Shown: piece by piece, positions 22,641-35,334 of the stretch
How positions within the stretch are numbered: the stretch's first letter is position 1
How the letters are laid out: each line of letters begins with the position of its first letter
Assembly: GCA_015680685.1 (NCBI GenBank)
Contig: MNCI01008307.1
Span: 144,470 to 208,469, forward strand
DNA length: 64,000 bases
Source of the DNA: Gnetum montanum
Taxonomy: Eukaryota > Streptophyta > Gnetopsida > Gnetales > Gnetaceae
Direction of reading: 5' to 3'
Notes under the pieces: model-generated
What the model was told of the DNA's origin: nothing
Databases searched by the model: none
Seen by the model: only the letters and a program-made list of their open reading frames with translations
Position numbers and translations under genes: made by a program

Positions 22641-24850
22641 TCTTCCTCTTTGTTGTCCCATCGTAACTGAGACAAGTGATTGATGATCACATTCTCAATG
22701 ACCTTTCGATCTACCATCATGAGATTGAATTCTTGCAAGATCGCCAACCATCATATGACACGGGGGCTCACCATTGGCTTATTCATCAAGAAGCAAATGG
22801 TGTTATGGTCTATGTGCACAAACACTTTGTATCCAAGCACATAATGCCTAAACTTCTCTAGAGTAAACACCACTGCCATCAATTCTTTTTCTATAGTGGT
22901 GTAGTTTAGTTGTGCACCCACAATGTTTTAGCTAATGCAATGGATGTAGTATGGATATTTTTTGTCATCCATCTATGTAAGCATAGCTCCCAAGGTGTAA
23001 TTTGATGCATCTATCATAACATGAAATGATCTAGACCAATCAAGTGCTTGTAGGACTAGAATTTCTACAAGTTTCTCTTTCAATTGTTGGACTACTTTTT
23101 CACACTCCACGGTTCAAATAAATGAAGTATATTTCTTTGTTAGCTCTACTAATGGCTTTGTGATCTTAGAGAAATTCTCTATCAATCACCAATAGTAGCC
23201 AATATGTCCAAGGAATGATTGAACATCTTTGACAGTTTTTGTTTGATGGGTTATTCCTTGGATGACCCTTGTTTTTTCAGGGTCGTCCTTAATTCATGCT
23301 TGTGATATTTTCTGCCCTAATATAATGCCTTCCTAGACCATCAGGTGACTCTTCTACCAATTAAGCCTAAGGTTTGTCTCAACACATCATTTCAATACTT
23401 GCTTAAGGTGGTCAAGGGCTTGCTCAAATGTAGCTCCATAGGTGGAGAAGTCATCCATGAATACTTTCACATCACTACCAATTTGTTGTTGAAAAATGCT
23501 TAGGACTAGGCATTGGAATGTAGAGGGGACATTGCACAAACAAAAAGGCATTTTGCAATATACAAAAGACCCCTAGGAACTTATGAATGTTGTTTTGGCT
23601 TGGTTCTCTAGTGGAATTTGGATTTGGTCATAGCCACTATAACCATCTAGAAAACTGTAGTAGAAATGCCCAAATATTGTGTTTAATACCTAATCAATGA
23701 ATGGAAACAAAAAGTGGTCTTTGAATGTTGACATATTCAACAGCCAAAAATCAATGCAAACCTACCATTTTCCACCTTTCTTGGGCACAATAATGAGTGG
23801 ACTAACCCACTCACTATTCACAATGAGATAAATGAACCCTACCTTGAGGAGTTGTTTAATTTTCTCTTTGATGATCTTCTTCAGTTTGGAATTTAGTTAC
23901 CTCTATGGTTTCCTCTTTGGCTTCATGGTCAGATCAATGTAGATGTGATTCTGGCATATCCTAGAATTAATTGTGAGTCTAGGATATGACTAGGCAAAGG
24001 TTGCTGACCATTTTTCAACCACATTCAATAGCATCTTTTTCTATTCCAGAGCAATATTTGCATTGATTATGACTGGCTTTCCATTTTTTAAGAACACATA
24101 TTCTATGCTAGTTGGTAGAGGTTTTACTTAAAGGGGCTCTTGCTTGAAATTTTTAGAAATTTCCAACTCTCCCTAACAGGTATCATCATTTTCATCACCA
24201 AAGAGTTGCTGATGAACTTGCTCTAGTTTATCCATGCCTATGACATATGTGCATGTCAGGCTCTTGGTTGGCTCCATGCAAAGTTTGCTACTCTTAGAAT
24301 TAGTGGTCAACCATTGGGTACCCTCTTTTTTTGTGGTTGTTGCATATAAACACCTTTGAATTTCTACTTCTAGTACATACCCCTTACATGCAAGGATGGA
24401 TGTCCATTTCACTACCTAAAGTTTCTATACACAATTACAACCTATATCGTTGTATGAGATGCATGGAACATACTTCTTCTCAATCTTCCTGAATGCATTT
24501 TCTTTGGATATTTCTAAGGAAAGATCTCTGATGCCCATTCTTGCATCAATAGTACTTAGACATGTCCTTCCCATGATGATTAGAAAGTCCCCTTTGCAGT
24601 TCTTCACTTTGATCACTAGGAAATCAGTAGCTCAAGACCACCCACAGATAGTGATCATGATGTCTTCTACTAGTCCTAATGAAATAGTGATGGACTAGTC
24701 CACCAATTCTAATATGATATTGCTCTTCTTTAAAGGAGACAGGTTTCATGCAGTATACATCTCATGAGACATTAGGTTGACACTAGAACTAGAATCAATA
24801 AGAGCCTTACATGGTTCATTCCCAACAATTTGCAAATAAATTAAAGGACT
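22640..24850 (-). pseudogene. pol: Element B pol: protease, RT, RNase H (decayed)
   Basis: Protease on the - strand at about 24850-24760 reads LIDSSSSVNLMS, so the active-site Gly of D-S-G is Ser (G-to-A). Downstream of it are a conserved linker (24616-24425) and the open stretch 24412-24173. RT spans about 23960-23350, with SEWVSPL and a catalytic FMDDF at 23447-23461, intact. RNase H follows at about 23100-22650. Domain order and spacing match element A. Stop codons are scattered throughout. Confidence 0.82.
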
Positions 24851-27417
24851 CTTAGGATTGGCTAATTTCCTAGGAAGGTTCCTAGCATGGATCCAATTAG
24901 ATATGGTGTGAGTATGCATCATAGTATGGATCCTGGGTGATGTTTGGTTTGAAGGGAACTCAAAGAAATTTGATACAAAGGAAGATGGAGGAACAGGGTT
25001 GTTAACCGCAACTATATTTGAGGGCTTAGGTGAATTACATGGTAAGAAGAAAGATCTTTTCTTTGCTCAAGTATCTAAACCACTCTGTTGCTAAACCAAT
25101 TGTAGATTAATGGCCTTGGTAGCATTACATTATTGTGGTTGAGCTAGAAGTTAACCTTGCATAGGTGGAGTAGGTGATAGCTATGTTGAGGGTGGAGAAA
25201 GATGTGTAGGAATAGGAGAAGGATAAGGCTAAGAGGTGGTATTCCTTCTTGCATGTGGAGAATGAGTTTGATAATAATCAAAGGGAAGGTAGTAAGATTG
25301 GAAAGTAGAAATATGACTAGAGGAGTCATGTGAAGCTATGGGTTGCTAACGTAGTACCCATAGGGATTAGGTTATCAATAAGGGTATTGTTGCCTTAGTG
25401 GTATTAACATTCATGATTATGGTTGTTGCCACTGTTGATATTTCTCATATGGTTGCAATGGAGTTCCACTTGGATAATATTGTTGTTGCTAGTGGAACTA
25501 TATAAAATTACCTTGAAAATAAGGTAATCTTCTAGATGTTTTCCTTTGTGTTAGTCATGGATTCAAAGCATACACCCCAGATTCCTATAAGTGTGACACT
25601 ATGGAGTAAAATACCTTAGGATGTTCATACTGGCAGATGTCACACCCACCATCATCATCTAATTTGCTTTCCACAACTTCTTCTATTGCAACAATCTTGC
25701 CCTTACCTTTTTGATAAGCACATTCAACTTCCTTGTGCCTACTATGATCATGATCACTATCTCATTCTTTGGATTCTTCAGTAACTTTTAAGATAGCTTG
25801 AAATCTACTATCCATGGATTTCCATAATTGATCAACCTTGGCGATAATTTCATATTGAAATTTTTGAAGTGGCAAGGCTTTCCTATTTGCCACCTCATCA
25901 AGGGTTGATTCTTCCTTACTATGACAAAATCAAACCTCCCTCTTATGAATAGAAGAATTATGATTATACTCTTCTACATTTTCTCATTTTCTTAATTCAC
26001 CTTCCTCTTTAGCTACTTGCTCAATCAATCTTTGGATCTGATGGGTGCTTAATATCAATAATCGCCCTTGGGCATAGATGCCAAACGTTCTCCTCATTTC
26101 AGATCAAATACTAACTACGATGTGGAAAAATTGATCTAGTTGAGAATAACCATGGCTAGAACATATGTGCATTAAGAAATAATATTAGCTGATGGAAAAA
26201 TCCAAGGGTTTGTGTGTTCCTTGTTTTCATCCTTGGATTTTCCTTCTCAAGTTGGACACTCTGGAGTATGTTTCATATTTTTTATTAAAAAAATCAAGCA
26301 TGGTACTCCATTTTCTGATAGATTCTAGTTCTAAAGACCAGTATCAATTTTCTACTTCTTTAATGAATGTCCTGGGGAAAAACATAAGTTTTTTTCATTC
26401 ATTCTCTATGTTCTGCAAGGCACATGCATCTTGAAAAGCTTAGAGATGGTTTTGTAGATCTAAGTTATATCCCATTTTGAACCGAGGGATATTGTTCATA
26501 TCTAGCCTCTTGATCCAATATCTTTTACATGCCTTGTTGGAATCCGTACTACCTCTATAATGTTTAGCATGCTCCCGGTAGCAATAAAAGGCTCATCAAG
26601 GCCTTGATTTTGGTATCTCTGATGCCCTCTGCTACCCCTTCGTTCATGATTTTTCATCTCTCTTGAATGCTTGTGCCCTTGGTCTTACCTTGCTTGATGG
26701 TCCCTTTGATCATTTTGGTCCCATCGATCACCTCCATCATGGTCACACCACCTATCATTGTAATTAGAGCCAAAAGAAGAAGAGGATGATGATGAAGGTG
26801 AAGAGGAAGGAGGACTAGCATCATCATGGTGCCTGCTACCATCTCTTTGATGATTATGACCACAATCATAATTTTTTTCTTATTTGCATCCCTACTTTGA
26901 CTTGCCTCATTGGATCCTTCTTTATCATTAGATTAATTCTTGTGAATTGTGGATTACAAGTTCAGGTTTTGACCTCCTTCACTAAAGTCAAAGAGAGGAA
27001 TTTCATTAAATGGAAAATCCCCAGAGAAGGGTTCTCCATTATCTTTTTGGTATGGCAGGAATGGGAAATCATTAAATCCTTTTCCCTTCACAAATTCATA
27101 ACACTGTTCTAACTAGCAATCCGTAAGACATTGTGCCTCAGTGGGATGATAATCCTTGGAGTTACTATTTTGCACCACGTACTCAACATGAAGTCCTTAA
27201 AGATCCCATTGTATAAACATTTTTTGGAGCATTGCAAGAATGAATTGATTTAGTAGAAACATAATGTTTCCCTCCATGTCATGCCATAATAGCTATTCAT
27301 CCTAGTGTAAGATGAAGATGAAATTTGGTACATACTCATCACTTAGTATTGTTGAGGCATTAGTGGATGTACTCCATATGACTTGGGTGTAGAATTGCTA
27401 CTATGAGAAGAAGACAT
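24851..27417 (-). pseudogene. gag: Element B gag (decayed)
   Basis: The start ATG is the complement of 27415-27417, followed by three Ser codons, as in element A at 913. The product would be hydrophilic, with a His/Arg/Asp-rich stretch (about 26870-26640). The acidic 'Asp-Asp-Gly-Gly' segment near 25670-25650 corresponds to A near 2620. A Pro/Tyr/Gln-rich end precedes the protease. Numerous stops. No clear zinc knuckle. Confidence 0.65.
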
Positions 27418-27559
27418 TTTATGTTAGCAAAATAAAAATGTAGTGTGCTTCTTAAAATTGTTGTAGTAATCTTAACATATGATGTGACTCTAAGGTTCAT
27501 TTGAATGATTCGAATAACTTTTCACTAAATCTTAGATAGTTCATGAAACAACCAAAAGG

Positions 27560-27577
27560 TCCTTGACAATGATGCCA
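27560..27577 (-). promoter_or_regulatory. Primer-binding site of element B (tRNA-Asp type)
   Basis: On the - strand TGGCATCATTGTCAAGGA starts 1 nt after the 5' LTR. It differs from the tRNA-Asp complement TGGCGCCGTTGCCGGGGA at 6 of 18 positions, all C-to-T or G-to-A. Confidence 0.8.
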
Positions 27578-27578
27578 A

Positions 27579-28443
27579 TGATGAGCGATGAAGTACCCCT
27601 ATGCCCAACCATATGAATCACTAAGGTGTTCACACATGATTTGATCAAATTCCATGGACCTATAGTTCTCTAGTGCACTAATTTCCTAGGAAGTAAAATG
27701 GGCACTGTAAATGTTCATTATCTTTCCAACTACACTTTTGAAGTTCAAGGATATGGGTTAAGTGTAATTAAGGTATATGATGTTTATCATTTTATGTTTT
27801 ATAAATTTAATCACCTACAAAAATAATGAAAGGTAGAGTAATTTAAGATTTAATTTATCTATTGCCTAGCTAGCCTAACACAAGTACCCATTCCCACTTT
27901 CTAGACACATCTTGAACATGTATAACACTAGTGGACTACCAAATGTTAAGCATTTTTGGGTTACCAAGTGATACACATATACTTGAGATGGTCATGCTTG
28001 TGTCCATTAACAACTAGAAATTTATTCCTTAATTAAAGTGCATTGAAATGAAGTGTAAGAAAATAAAGTGCATGAATATTAAATGCATCAAGGAAACATT
28101 ACTATATTCTTAGTGCTATAAGGACAATCAAAAGGATTTGTTTTTATTCCCATCACATTGCTATGCTCAGGTACATTAATACTCGAACAAATATTTTTAC
28201 ACACTTAGACTCTTGCTGCAAGCACTCAGATGATATTCTAACTCTAGATAAAAAAAACTACAAGAGCTTCATGATCTATGACAAAAATTGGTAAAAAAAT
28301 ATCTCCAAAACTATTTTAATTGTGAGCCTAAGAACTATATTTATAGGTTGGCATATACTCTGTGATATCAGATATTCAACATCGCATCTTAGGCTCCAAT
28401 ATCGGGTATTTGATATCAAAGCTAGTCAAAACATGATTCATCA
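27579..28443 (-). repeat. Element B 5' LTR
   Basis: 865 bp, + strand ends tgatgagcgatgaag and gattcatca. Shares all blocks with 18478-19317. A TATA box lies near 28337-28345 on the - strand (CTATAAATATAG). Confidence 0.9.
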
Positions 28444-29143
28444 CCTATTATGTGGAATTGCCAAATCTTCCACTCATCTTCTCATCTGTAGAGAGGAACA
28501 TCCTGAGTACCCTTGGTCCAATTATTTACAGCCATAGCACTATGATCAATGGAACTCAAAATTTCTACTATTATATTGAACTCAATATAGCTCTTAGGAA
28601 GACCTCACTAACCCTCATAGTCGATGGAAAGCTCTTCACCTAGAAAATTGATTATTTTTATCTTCCAAACGTGTGCAACTATTGTCATTGTGTTGAGCAT
28701 CATATCTTGGCATGTTTCTTCTTAGCTAAGAAAAAACAATCCATTGCATCTCAAAGAACTTAGTCCCTAAACACATCATCCTATCCATCATCAAAATCCT
28801 TTAGATTTAAAACCTTTTTTAAAATAGCTCTAAATTCTTCCTCTTTGTCTGGCCTCTACAAGGTACAAGCATGATAGTTAGGTGCATACACTTTAGCACA
28901 TGTCATCCCCTCAAAGTCCTTTAAGGACTTCATCTTGGGTGAGGAGTTTGTGATGGGTAATAGAAGGAAATGAGTCAAATATTCCTTCCTTACAACTCCA
29001 CCCTCCACTTCCTCTCCAGTAAACACTTCTATGGCCCCTATTACTACAAACAACTCCTTTGCCATTCTTTCACAAATAATGAAAGTTGATAATTTAACTT
29101 TCAAACCTTCTATTGACCTCTCATTTGACATGCCCTCTAGTTC
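28444..29143 (+). pseudogene. LINE ORF1, C-terminal part with zinc knuckle
   Basis: Resumes right after the 5-bp duplication in the same codon phase as the left part: the next codons give YVELPNLPLIF, the conserved DUF4283 motif. A CX2CX4HX4C zinc knuckle is intact at 28674-28715 (Cys-Asn-Tyr-Cys...His...Cys). The C-terminal region is Ser/Lys-rich with several stops and ends just before the endonuclease start. The domain order matches ORF1 of plant L1 LINEs. Confidence 0.75.
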
Positions 29144-32100
29144 CCCATGAACCTCCTATCATGGAACATTCAAGGCCTTACTGATAGGCTTTGATAGAAG
29201 CATCCAAGAAACTTTCTTTCTAGTCTAAATATTGCTTTCGATTTCGTTCTCCTTCAAGAAATTAAGATTTCAACAACCTTTTATCTCTTTCAGCCCATTA
29301 GTTTCTCTCTAACTCCTTAATTCTTGCTACATCCCATGTGAGTTGGAAAGGGGGAGCTGCCATTATGTTCTTGACTTACTAAAAAGATAAAATTATTCAA
29401 AGTGGTTTTGATTTTGGCCATAGAGTTTCTTGGGCTACCTTCTCTTTCTTGCATGGCCCTTTCCATATTCACTCAATTTATGCCCCTAATGATTCTATAG
29501 AATGTGCTCTCCTATGGTAGGAACTAGCTAATTCTCTTCCCTCAGTACCTTAAATTTGTGGAGATTTTAATATGATAGAATTCCATTAAGATAAGCTTAG
29601 GGGGTGTTTTTTAAACTATCAAATTCCAAGTGTTAGACTTGGTCCACCTTTAAGAAAAAGTTCTACCTCTATGATGGGGTGGATGCCTCTACTAGTGATC
29701 CCCTTCATAGATTTACTTGGAGCAATCTCCATATTGGGTAGGCTTGTATCTACAATAGGTTAGATAGGTTCTATTTTTCCACCATTTCTTTCTGGCAACC
29801 CTTCTCTACTACTACGGTCCATCAACACACCATTTTATCACACCATCATTCCATCTCTATATCTATCAAGATTCATAGCAACAACCATAGACATAAATTC
29901 CATCTTATCCAGCTACATAACAACTATTTCTCTTCTCTTTCCACCCTACTTCTTCTCTCTAACCTTTGGAATGTTGAACCTAGGCCCTTAGATTAGGTGG
30001 GTTGGATTTAATGATGGCATCGTGCTTCTTGTAGAATGTGGAACTTTGCTCATTCATGTCGTAAGGTAGTGGATGCTTAGGCCAAACAAGAGTACAACAT
30101 TCACCTTACTATTGAACATCTAACTAATATATTAGCTCAATATCCCTTCAACACTCTTGTTCACAAGGAGTTAGCTAGAGCCTAGTTAGCCTTTCAACAT
30201 TGGGAAGTGTATAGAGCACAAAGTGCTTTAACTAAAAGTAGACTCACTTGGTTAAATATTCAAGATGAACACTATAAGGAATTTTTGAAGTATGTAAATA
30301 GCTCTTCTCCTTTACATTCTTTAGAAAAAATCTCCAATGACAGCACCACCATCACTAACCACAATAATATCCTCTCATTTCTTAAGAACCATTATGAAAC
30401 CCTATTCCTAGCTACCCCTATGGACATCTCATTGTTTGAGGTTGCTACCCTCAATTATCCTAGCCATATCAATTCTACTATGTCACAAAGTTTAGATGTT
30501 GATATCACCAAGGAGGAGCTTCAAGTGGCTTATTCCAAGTTAAGTCATGGAAAGGCTCCCAGTTATGATGGTTTTCTCATTGATTTTTTTCAAAGTCATT
30601 GGAATTTAATGGGAAATTATCTTCTCCAGGTTATTAGAGAGACTATGATTATTGGTTCCCTTGGGCCCAATCTAAATCAAGGGATTATTCGTCTCCTTCC
30701 TAAGTCTAGGGATCCTACCTATATCTCTAGTTAGAATCCCATAACTCTTCTTAATGTGGTGTATAAAATTTGGGCCAAGTGTTAGCCTTACAACTGAAAA
30801 AAAATTCTTGGCCAAATTATATCTTTCCAACAAATAAGATTTATTCCTAGTAGATATATTTTAAATAATGTGATTGCTTCATGGGAAGGTCTCAAGTAGG
30901 CAAAGGATGATGGTCAAGATATTCTCCTAATGAAGCTTGACTATGCCAAGGCCTACGACAACATAAAGTGGAACTTTATTCTACAAAACATGACTAAACT
31001 TAGTTTTGGCACTAAGTTCCTACATATGGTGACATGCTTATTTTTGAATGCTATTGTAAGAATAGCCACTACCTTTGCCATCACCTCTCCCTTTCCTATC
31101 CATAAGTTGATGTAGCAAGGATGTCCTCTTACCCCTTACCTATTCATCATCTTAGCTAACTTTCTCTATCATTGGTTAAACTATGATATTAAAAATGAAG
31201 TTCTCACTAGGGTCCACCTCTCTTCACCTCAACATCAGCTTATTAACATGCATTACATTGATGACTTCTTTTTTCTTGTTCAAAACACTACTGCTAATTT
31301 GCACTGGCTCTTATCTCAAATGGAGTAATATTGCTCACTCTCAGGTTCCACTATTAATTGGAACAAATCTTTGGTATATAGCTTTACCAATAACTACAAT
31401 CATGTAACCAAATGGAAGCTTCTCTAAGATCAATACATCATTAAGATTTTGGAAATTCCCTTCCATTTTAGAGGCTCTACCTCTATTCTCTAGAAGCATG
31501 TTATTTTTTATATTTAAAAGAAACTTGCAATATGGAAGACTAAACCCCTCACTTTAGCTAGTAAGTACCTCATATGTAAGTCTATATGTGCATCTACCCA
31601 TGTGTATTACTCTTCGTGTTGGGCTTCCTTCCAAGATACTTATTAGAAGCTTAAAAAATTATTTCATGACTTCATGTGGTCCTCTAAAGATTCTTAGAAA
31701 GGCTTCCATCATGTCACCTGGAGTATTGTTACTCTTCATGAGAATAAGGATAGCTTAGGTCTTTTGAACTCCTTCAAGTAGGGGATTACCTTAGTTGCTA
31801 AGTGGTTGGTCCAGCATCTAGATGCCCTGGACATTATCGGAACTCTTCTCCAATTAAGGCTTCAATAAGAATTTAGCAAAAATAAGCCCTTCTAAAAAGG
31901 AATCCACTTCATTAACTAGATCCTTTTCCCCCACACTATCATTATTCTTAGATCTCATGTTTTCAAAAGCATTTGGAGGGCTTGGAAAATTCTACATTGT
32001 TATATAGATTAGACTAATGTCAAGATCAACCCTACTCTTCTCTCTAAGTTGTGTCCTTGGTGGTTACCTTTTTTGCCCACACTCCTTGCCATTATGAATG

Positions 32101-32960
32101 CTAAGGTTACTACCTCTTAATATCGGAAGGGAGTTATTTCTCTAAGTTGTCTTTGACTTTTTGATCAATGGATTTTGGGGGCTGAGTTTAATAATTTGTA
32201 TGAGGTCTTTAAAGCAATGTACCATTGCCTAGCTCAGGTTTATACCTTCATTCATTACCATTTGTAGCTAGAAAGTTCAATGCAAAGCACTTTTCATGGC
32301 CTCTAATGGATTCGAAACTTCTACCTTTTAAGTTGTGTGTTCCCTTTCACCTTTTGCATAACTCATTAAGTATCATTCAATGATGTAACAAGTCTTGGCA
32401 CAAAAAAGAGTTGGAACAATTCTAGATCCTCCTTTTCCAACATATTTAAAAACTACTAACTCTCCCTAAAATTAAGTTGTTTCTCTAGTGTCTCCTCCAC
32501 CAAGGTTTACCTATCAACAAACATCTCAAATATCTTGAGATTCACAATCCCAATTACCCTCTTTGTGATGGTAAAGAGAACTTTGTTCATATGTTTTGGC
32601 TTTGTCTCTTCACATAGCACGTGTGGACATGGGCTTCCAGAGTAATTCCATCATGCAAGCTATCTTAAGATGATGTTATATTTGGCCTTTTGGCCACCAC
32701 AACCACTAATTTTAAATTTCTGTGGAAAGTTATTAGGCATTAGTTGATTCATCTTTTGCAACCTTGGGAAATACACATGTGTTCAAGCAACCCTCATCAA
32801 TAGAAATTTCTACATAGAAGCTTCCCTTTTTACATTTGAGTGGAGTCACCATATGAGAGTCTCTCTACCTTTTATCAAGCACTATTTGTCTCGTCCAAAT
32901 TTCTTCCACTCTCTCTTGTAATAGGTCAATCATTTTGGTGGATGATACCCCAAATTGGAT
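29144..32960 (+). pseudogene. LINE ORF2: endonuclease, reverse transcriptase, zf-RVT (decayed)
   Basis: APE-type endonuclease (29144 to about 30000): LLSWNIQGL at the start, LLQEIK with the catalytic Glu, IYAPND, and GDFNM. RT (about 30480-31420): KAPSYDGFLIDFFQ, the motif leading to LLNVVYKIWAK, LDYAKAYDNIKWNF and the catalytic YIDD near 31256-31267. A C-terminal zf-RVT region (32440-32640) shows PKIKLFLW and CDGKENFVHMFW. ORF2 nicks target DNA and primes reverse transcription there. Longest open stretches are 30207-30734 and 30930-31115; stops and shifts elsewhere make it inactive. Confidence 0.88.
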
Positions 32961-33120
32961 TTCTTCCTTTTGTGAATGGTTATTTATGAGGATATTTCCT
33001 AGATTTTTATCTCCAGTAATCTAAGTTTTCCAATTTTTTATCTTAATAACTAAATGAGGTTTATGTATTTGATACTCATTTACTATTAATAAAACTTCAT
33101 TTTAGGGTCTGACACCGCCC

Positions 33121-33134
33121 CACACTTCATTATT
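33121..33134 (+). repeat. Right target duplication of the LINE
   Basis: cacacttcattatt, identical to 17416-17429. Confidence 0.75.
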
Positions 33135-33403
33135 GGTATTACTAAGTAAAGACCCTTACCACTAAGCTAACATCTCATTGTTCTTCTGTGCTAAATCTAA
33201 TCAAGACAAGTCCACCACTTTAACATTTTCTTTATCATGAATATTAAAGTGAGTGCTATCTGTAAATAGATAGCGAGCAATAGTAGAGGATTGAACAAAA
33301 TTTAGATGAATAAAAAATGAAAATAAAATTCAAAACATGCTCTCTAGCCACCATAAATTACACAAATTATTTGTGTAGGTTGTTTGTAGTTTCAGGGTGA
33401 TGA
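33135..33403. other. Sequence between LINE and copia element; original 5' flank of the 63 kb gene
   Basis: After removing copia G, this stretch joins directly to 63282 onward, so it should be the ancestral upstream region of the MAKR-like gene. A tRNA A-box-like motif reads on the - strand at 33151-33176 (ttagcttagtggtaagg). No clear TATA box. The last five bases (33399-33403, gatga) are the left target duplication of G. Confidence 0.5.
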
Positions 33404-33918
33404 TGTAACATGTGTTTATGCGTTGAAGTCGCCTCTATATCCACTGATGAGTACATGCATTGGCATAATGCATTTATGCATTAGCATTACACATTTACGC
33501 GTTGGCATTGGGCTCTTATTTTTTCTAATTTCTCATGGTAACTTATTCCATGGCCTATAAATTTTTTCTTTATGGGAGAACAAAGGCACCATGAATCACA
33601 ATAGGATTGTAGTTCTAGTCCCTTTCATAGATGCTTAAAGGTTGCAAACACCATTGTTGTAGAGCGTTGGGGTGAAAGAAGAATCGAAATATCAAGTTTA
33701 ATTTAAGGCATCAATGGTTGGAAGTCAGTTCCATTTACTTAGGCATTGCGCATTTCTAGTTATTTACACATGTGAATTTCTTGTGCCATTTGCTTCCGTA
33801 TTGTGCATTTCTAGTTATTTATGCATGTGAATTTCTTGTTCTATTTTATTCTACATAATGCATTTCTAGTTATCTATGCATCTAGATTTCTTGTGCAATC
33901 CACAAATTTTTTTTTACA
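33404..33918 (+). repeat. Element G 5' LTR
   Basis: 515 bp, TGTAACATG to TTTTACA. Contains repeated 'gcatttctagttatttatgcatgtgaatttcttg' modules near its 3' end (33740-33900). TATA-like cctataaatt lies near 33554. Confidence 0.85.
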
Positions 33919-33920
33919 TT

Positions 33921-33932
33921 TGGTATCAGAGC
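33921..33932 (+). promoter_or_regulatory. Primer-binding site of element G (initiator Met tRNA)
   Basis: tggtatcagagc, the exact plant tRNA-iMet complement, 2 nt after the LTR end. Confidence 0.9.
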
Positions 33933-34561
33933 TTCATTTTTATCTTTGTCTTGATGCCATTACTGGTTAGTAATTGGAAGGCCTATTTATGATTGTGATG
34001 GATGTCCCTATAAAATTACTAACCTCTGCAACATTGTTTTGTGAGGGTTCCTTTTTTTGCAAGGCATGACAAGTGCTTGTTTAGGTAATTTTTGTGGTTT
34101 GGAACTATGCATACAGTTGCTTCATTTAAAGAATATTAAAAATTTTGTAATGCGTAGCTTTTCCTACATAAAATTGTAGCTTGTGATCTTTTTTATTTTT
34201 GTACGATTAGAGAGTAGCCACAACATCTTTAATCGTGCAAAATTATTAAAAGTTTTGGATCACATATGGAAAATTAAATTGTGATTAATCATATATAATA
34301 TAATAAACTTTATTTCATAGAAATTTTTATTGTAATTAATATGATTAATTAGGATGATATGTTAAATTAGTTTTCTTAATTTTCCAACAGGGATTAAGAA
34401 AAGAAATATTATTTAATAGTTTCATTGTAAGGATATATGAATATGTTTAAATTAAAATTTAGACCATAGGAAATTTTATGTCATTTGATTTATATTTTTA
34501 CATGAATTACATTGATAAACATGTTTTCTAGTATTTTACCCTCAAATTTAGGGACATAAGC
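33933..34561 (+). other. Element G untranslated leader
   Basis: AT-rich, no frame. Lies between the primer site and gag and is expected to hold the packaging signal. Confidence 0.6.
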
Positions 34562-35330
34562 ATGTTTGATTATGCAGTTGTACAACCTGTAAGCTACTCT
34601 GATTTTAAATGTGACATTCCTGAATTAAAGGGTGATTATTATAAGGTGTGGAAGGAGAGAATTCTTCTTCATTTAGGCTAGATGGACATTAATTATGCTA
34701 TTCATAAGGATGAACAACTTGCTATTACAACAACCATCCATCCAGATGATATTAGTAATTATGAAAAATGGGAGCAATCTAATCATCTTTGTGTCATTTT
34801 CATAAAAATCAAGATCTTGGCTAATATGTGTGGTTCACTAGAATAGTATGATAATGTGTGTGTTTTGTTAAAGGCAATTGATAAACAATTTGAGTCATCA
34901 AACAAAGCATTGGCTAGCACCTTAATAATGAAGTTCTCATCCATGAAGCTCATCAAAATTTGTGGTGTGCATGAGCACATCATGCAAATGAGGGATATAG
35001 TGGCTCAACTCAAAATGCTTGAGGTTGATATGTTAGAATCTTTCCTTATGCAGTACATCTTAAACATGCTTCCACCATTGTACACATAGGGATAAATGGT
35101 CAATCAATGAACTAATGATCATGTGTGTGCAAGAAGAGGGTAGACTTGCAATGGGAGCGAAAGAGAGTGTGCATCTGGTCATACAAGAAAAGAGTAAAGA
35201 ACAAGCCAAAGGCAAGTGGAAGGTCAAATTAACTGCACAAGTTGATATTAAGAAATAATCTAGATGCTTTTTCTACAAAATGAAAGGGCACATAAAGAAG
35301 GATTGTCCTAAATATAAAAATGGCTTGAAA
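34562..35330 (+). pseudogene. gag: Element G gag (decayed copia gag)
   Basis: Begins MFDYAVVQPVSY, then the copia gag core with GDYYKVWKERILLHLG, a stop in place of the next codon, and MDINYAIHKDEQ. The helical middle is open at 34856-35089. The zinc knuckle near 35264-35310 reads CFFYKMKGHIKKDC: the second Cys of CX2CX4HX4C is Tyr, as a TGC-to-TAC change would give. Gag would form the particle around element RNA; this one has several stops. Confidence 0.8.
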
Positions 35331-35334
35331 AGAA

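Larger units (their letters stand above)
18478..28443 (-). mobile_element. Element B: decayed Ty3/gypsy (Athila/Tat-type) retrotransposon nested in the LINE
   Basis: Complete from LTR to LTR (9966 bp), transcribed leftward: 5' LTR 27579-28443, primer site 27560-27577, gag from 27417, pol 24850-21480, noncoding 21480-19318, 3' LTR 18478-19317. Both LTRs read TGATGA...TCATCA. The flanking 5-mers cttgt (18473-18477) and cctat (28444-28448) differ by two transitions, and the LINE frame continues across them. The LTRs differ at roughly 15-20% of positions by eye, so the insertion is old. It is a close structural relative of element A without A's extra 3' ORF. Confidence 0.9.
17430..33120 (+). mobile_element. 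L1-type LINE, interrupted by element B
   Basis: Without element B the LINE is about 5.7 kb, near full length for a plant L1. Layout: 5' untranslated region (17430 to about 18070), ORF1 (18070-18477 plus 28444 to about 29140), and ORF2 with endonuclease, RT and a C-terminal zinc-binding region (29144 to about 32960). A short 3' end contains 'aataaaactt' (33090-33099). It is bounded by a 14-bp direct repeat (17416-17429 and 33121-33134). No long poly(A) is left. Both ORFs are full of stops. Confidence 0.85.
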
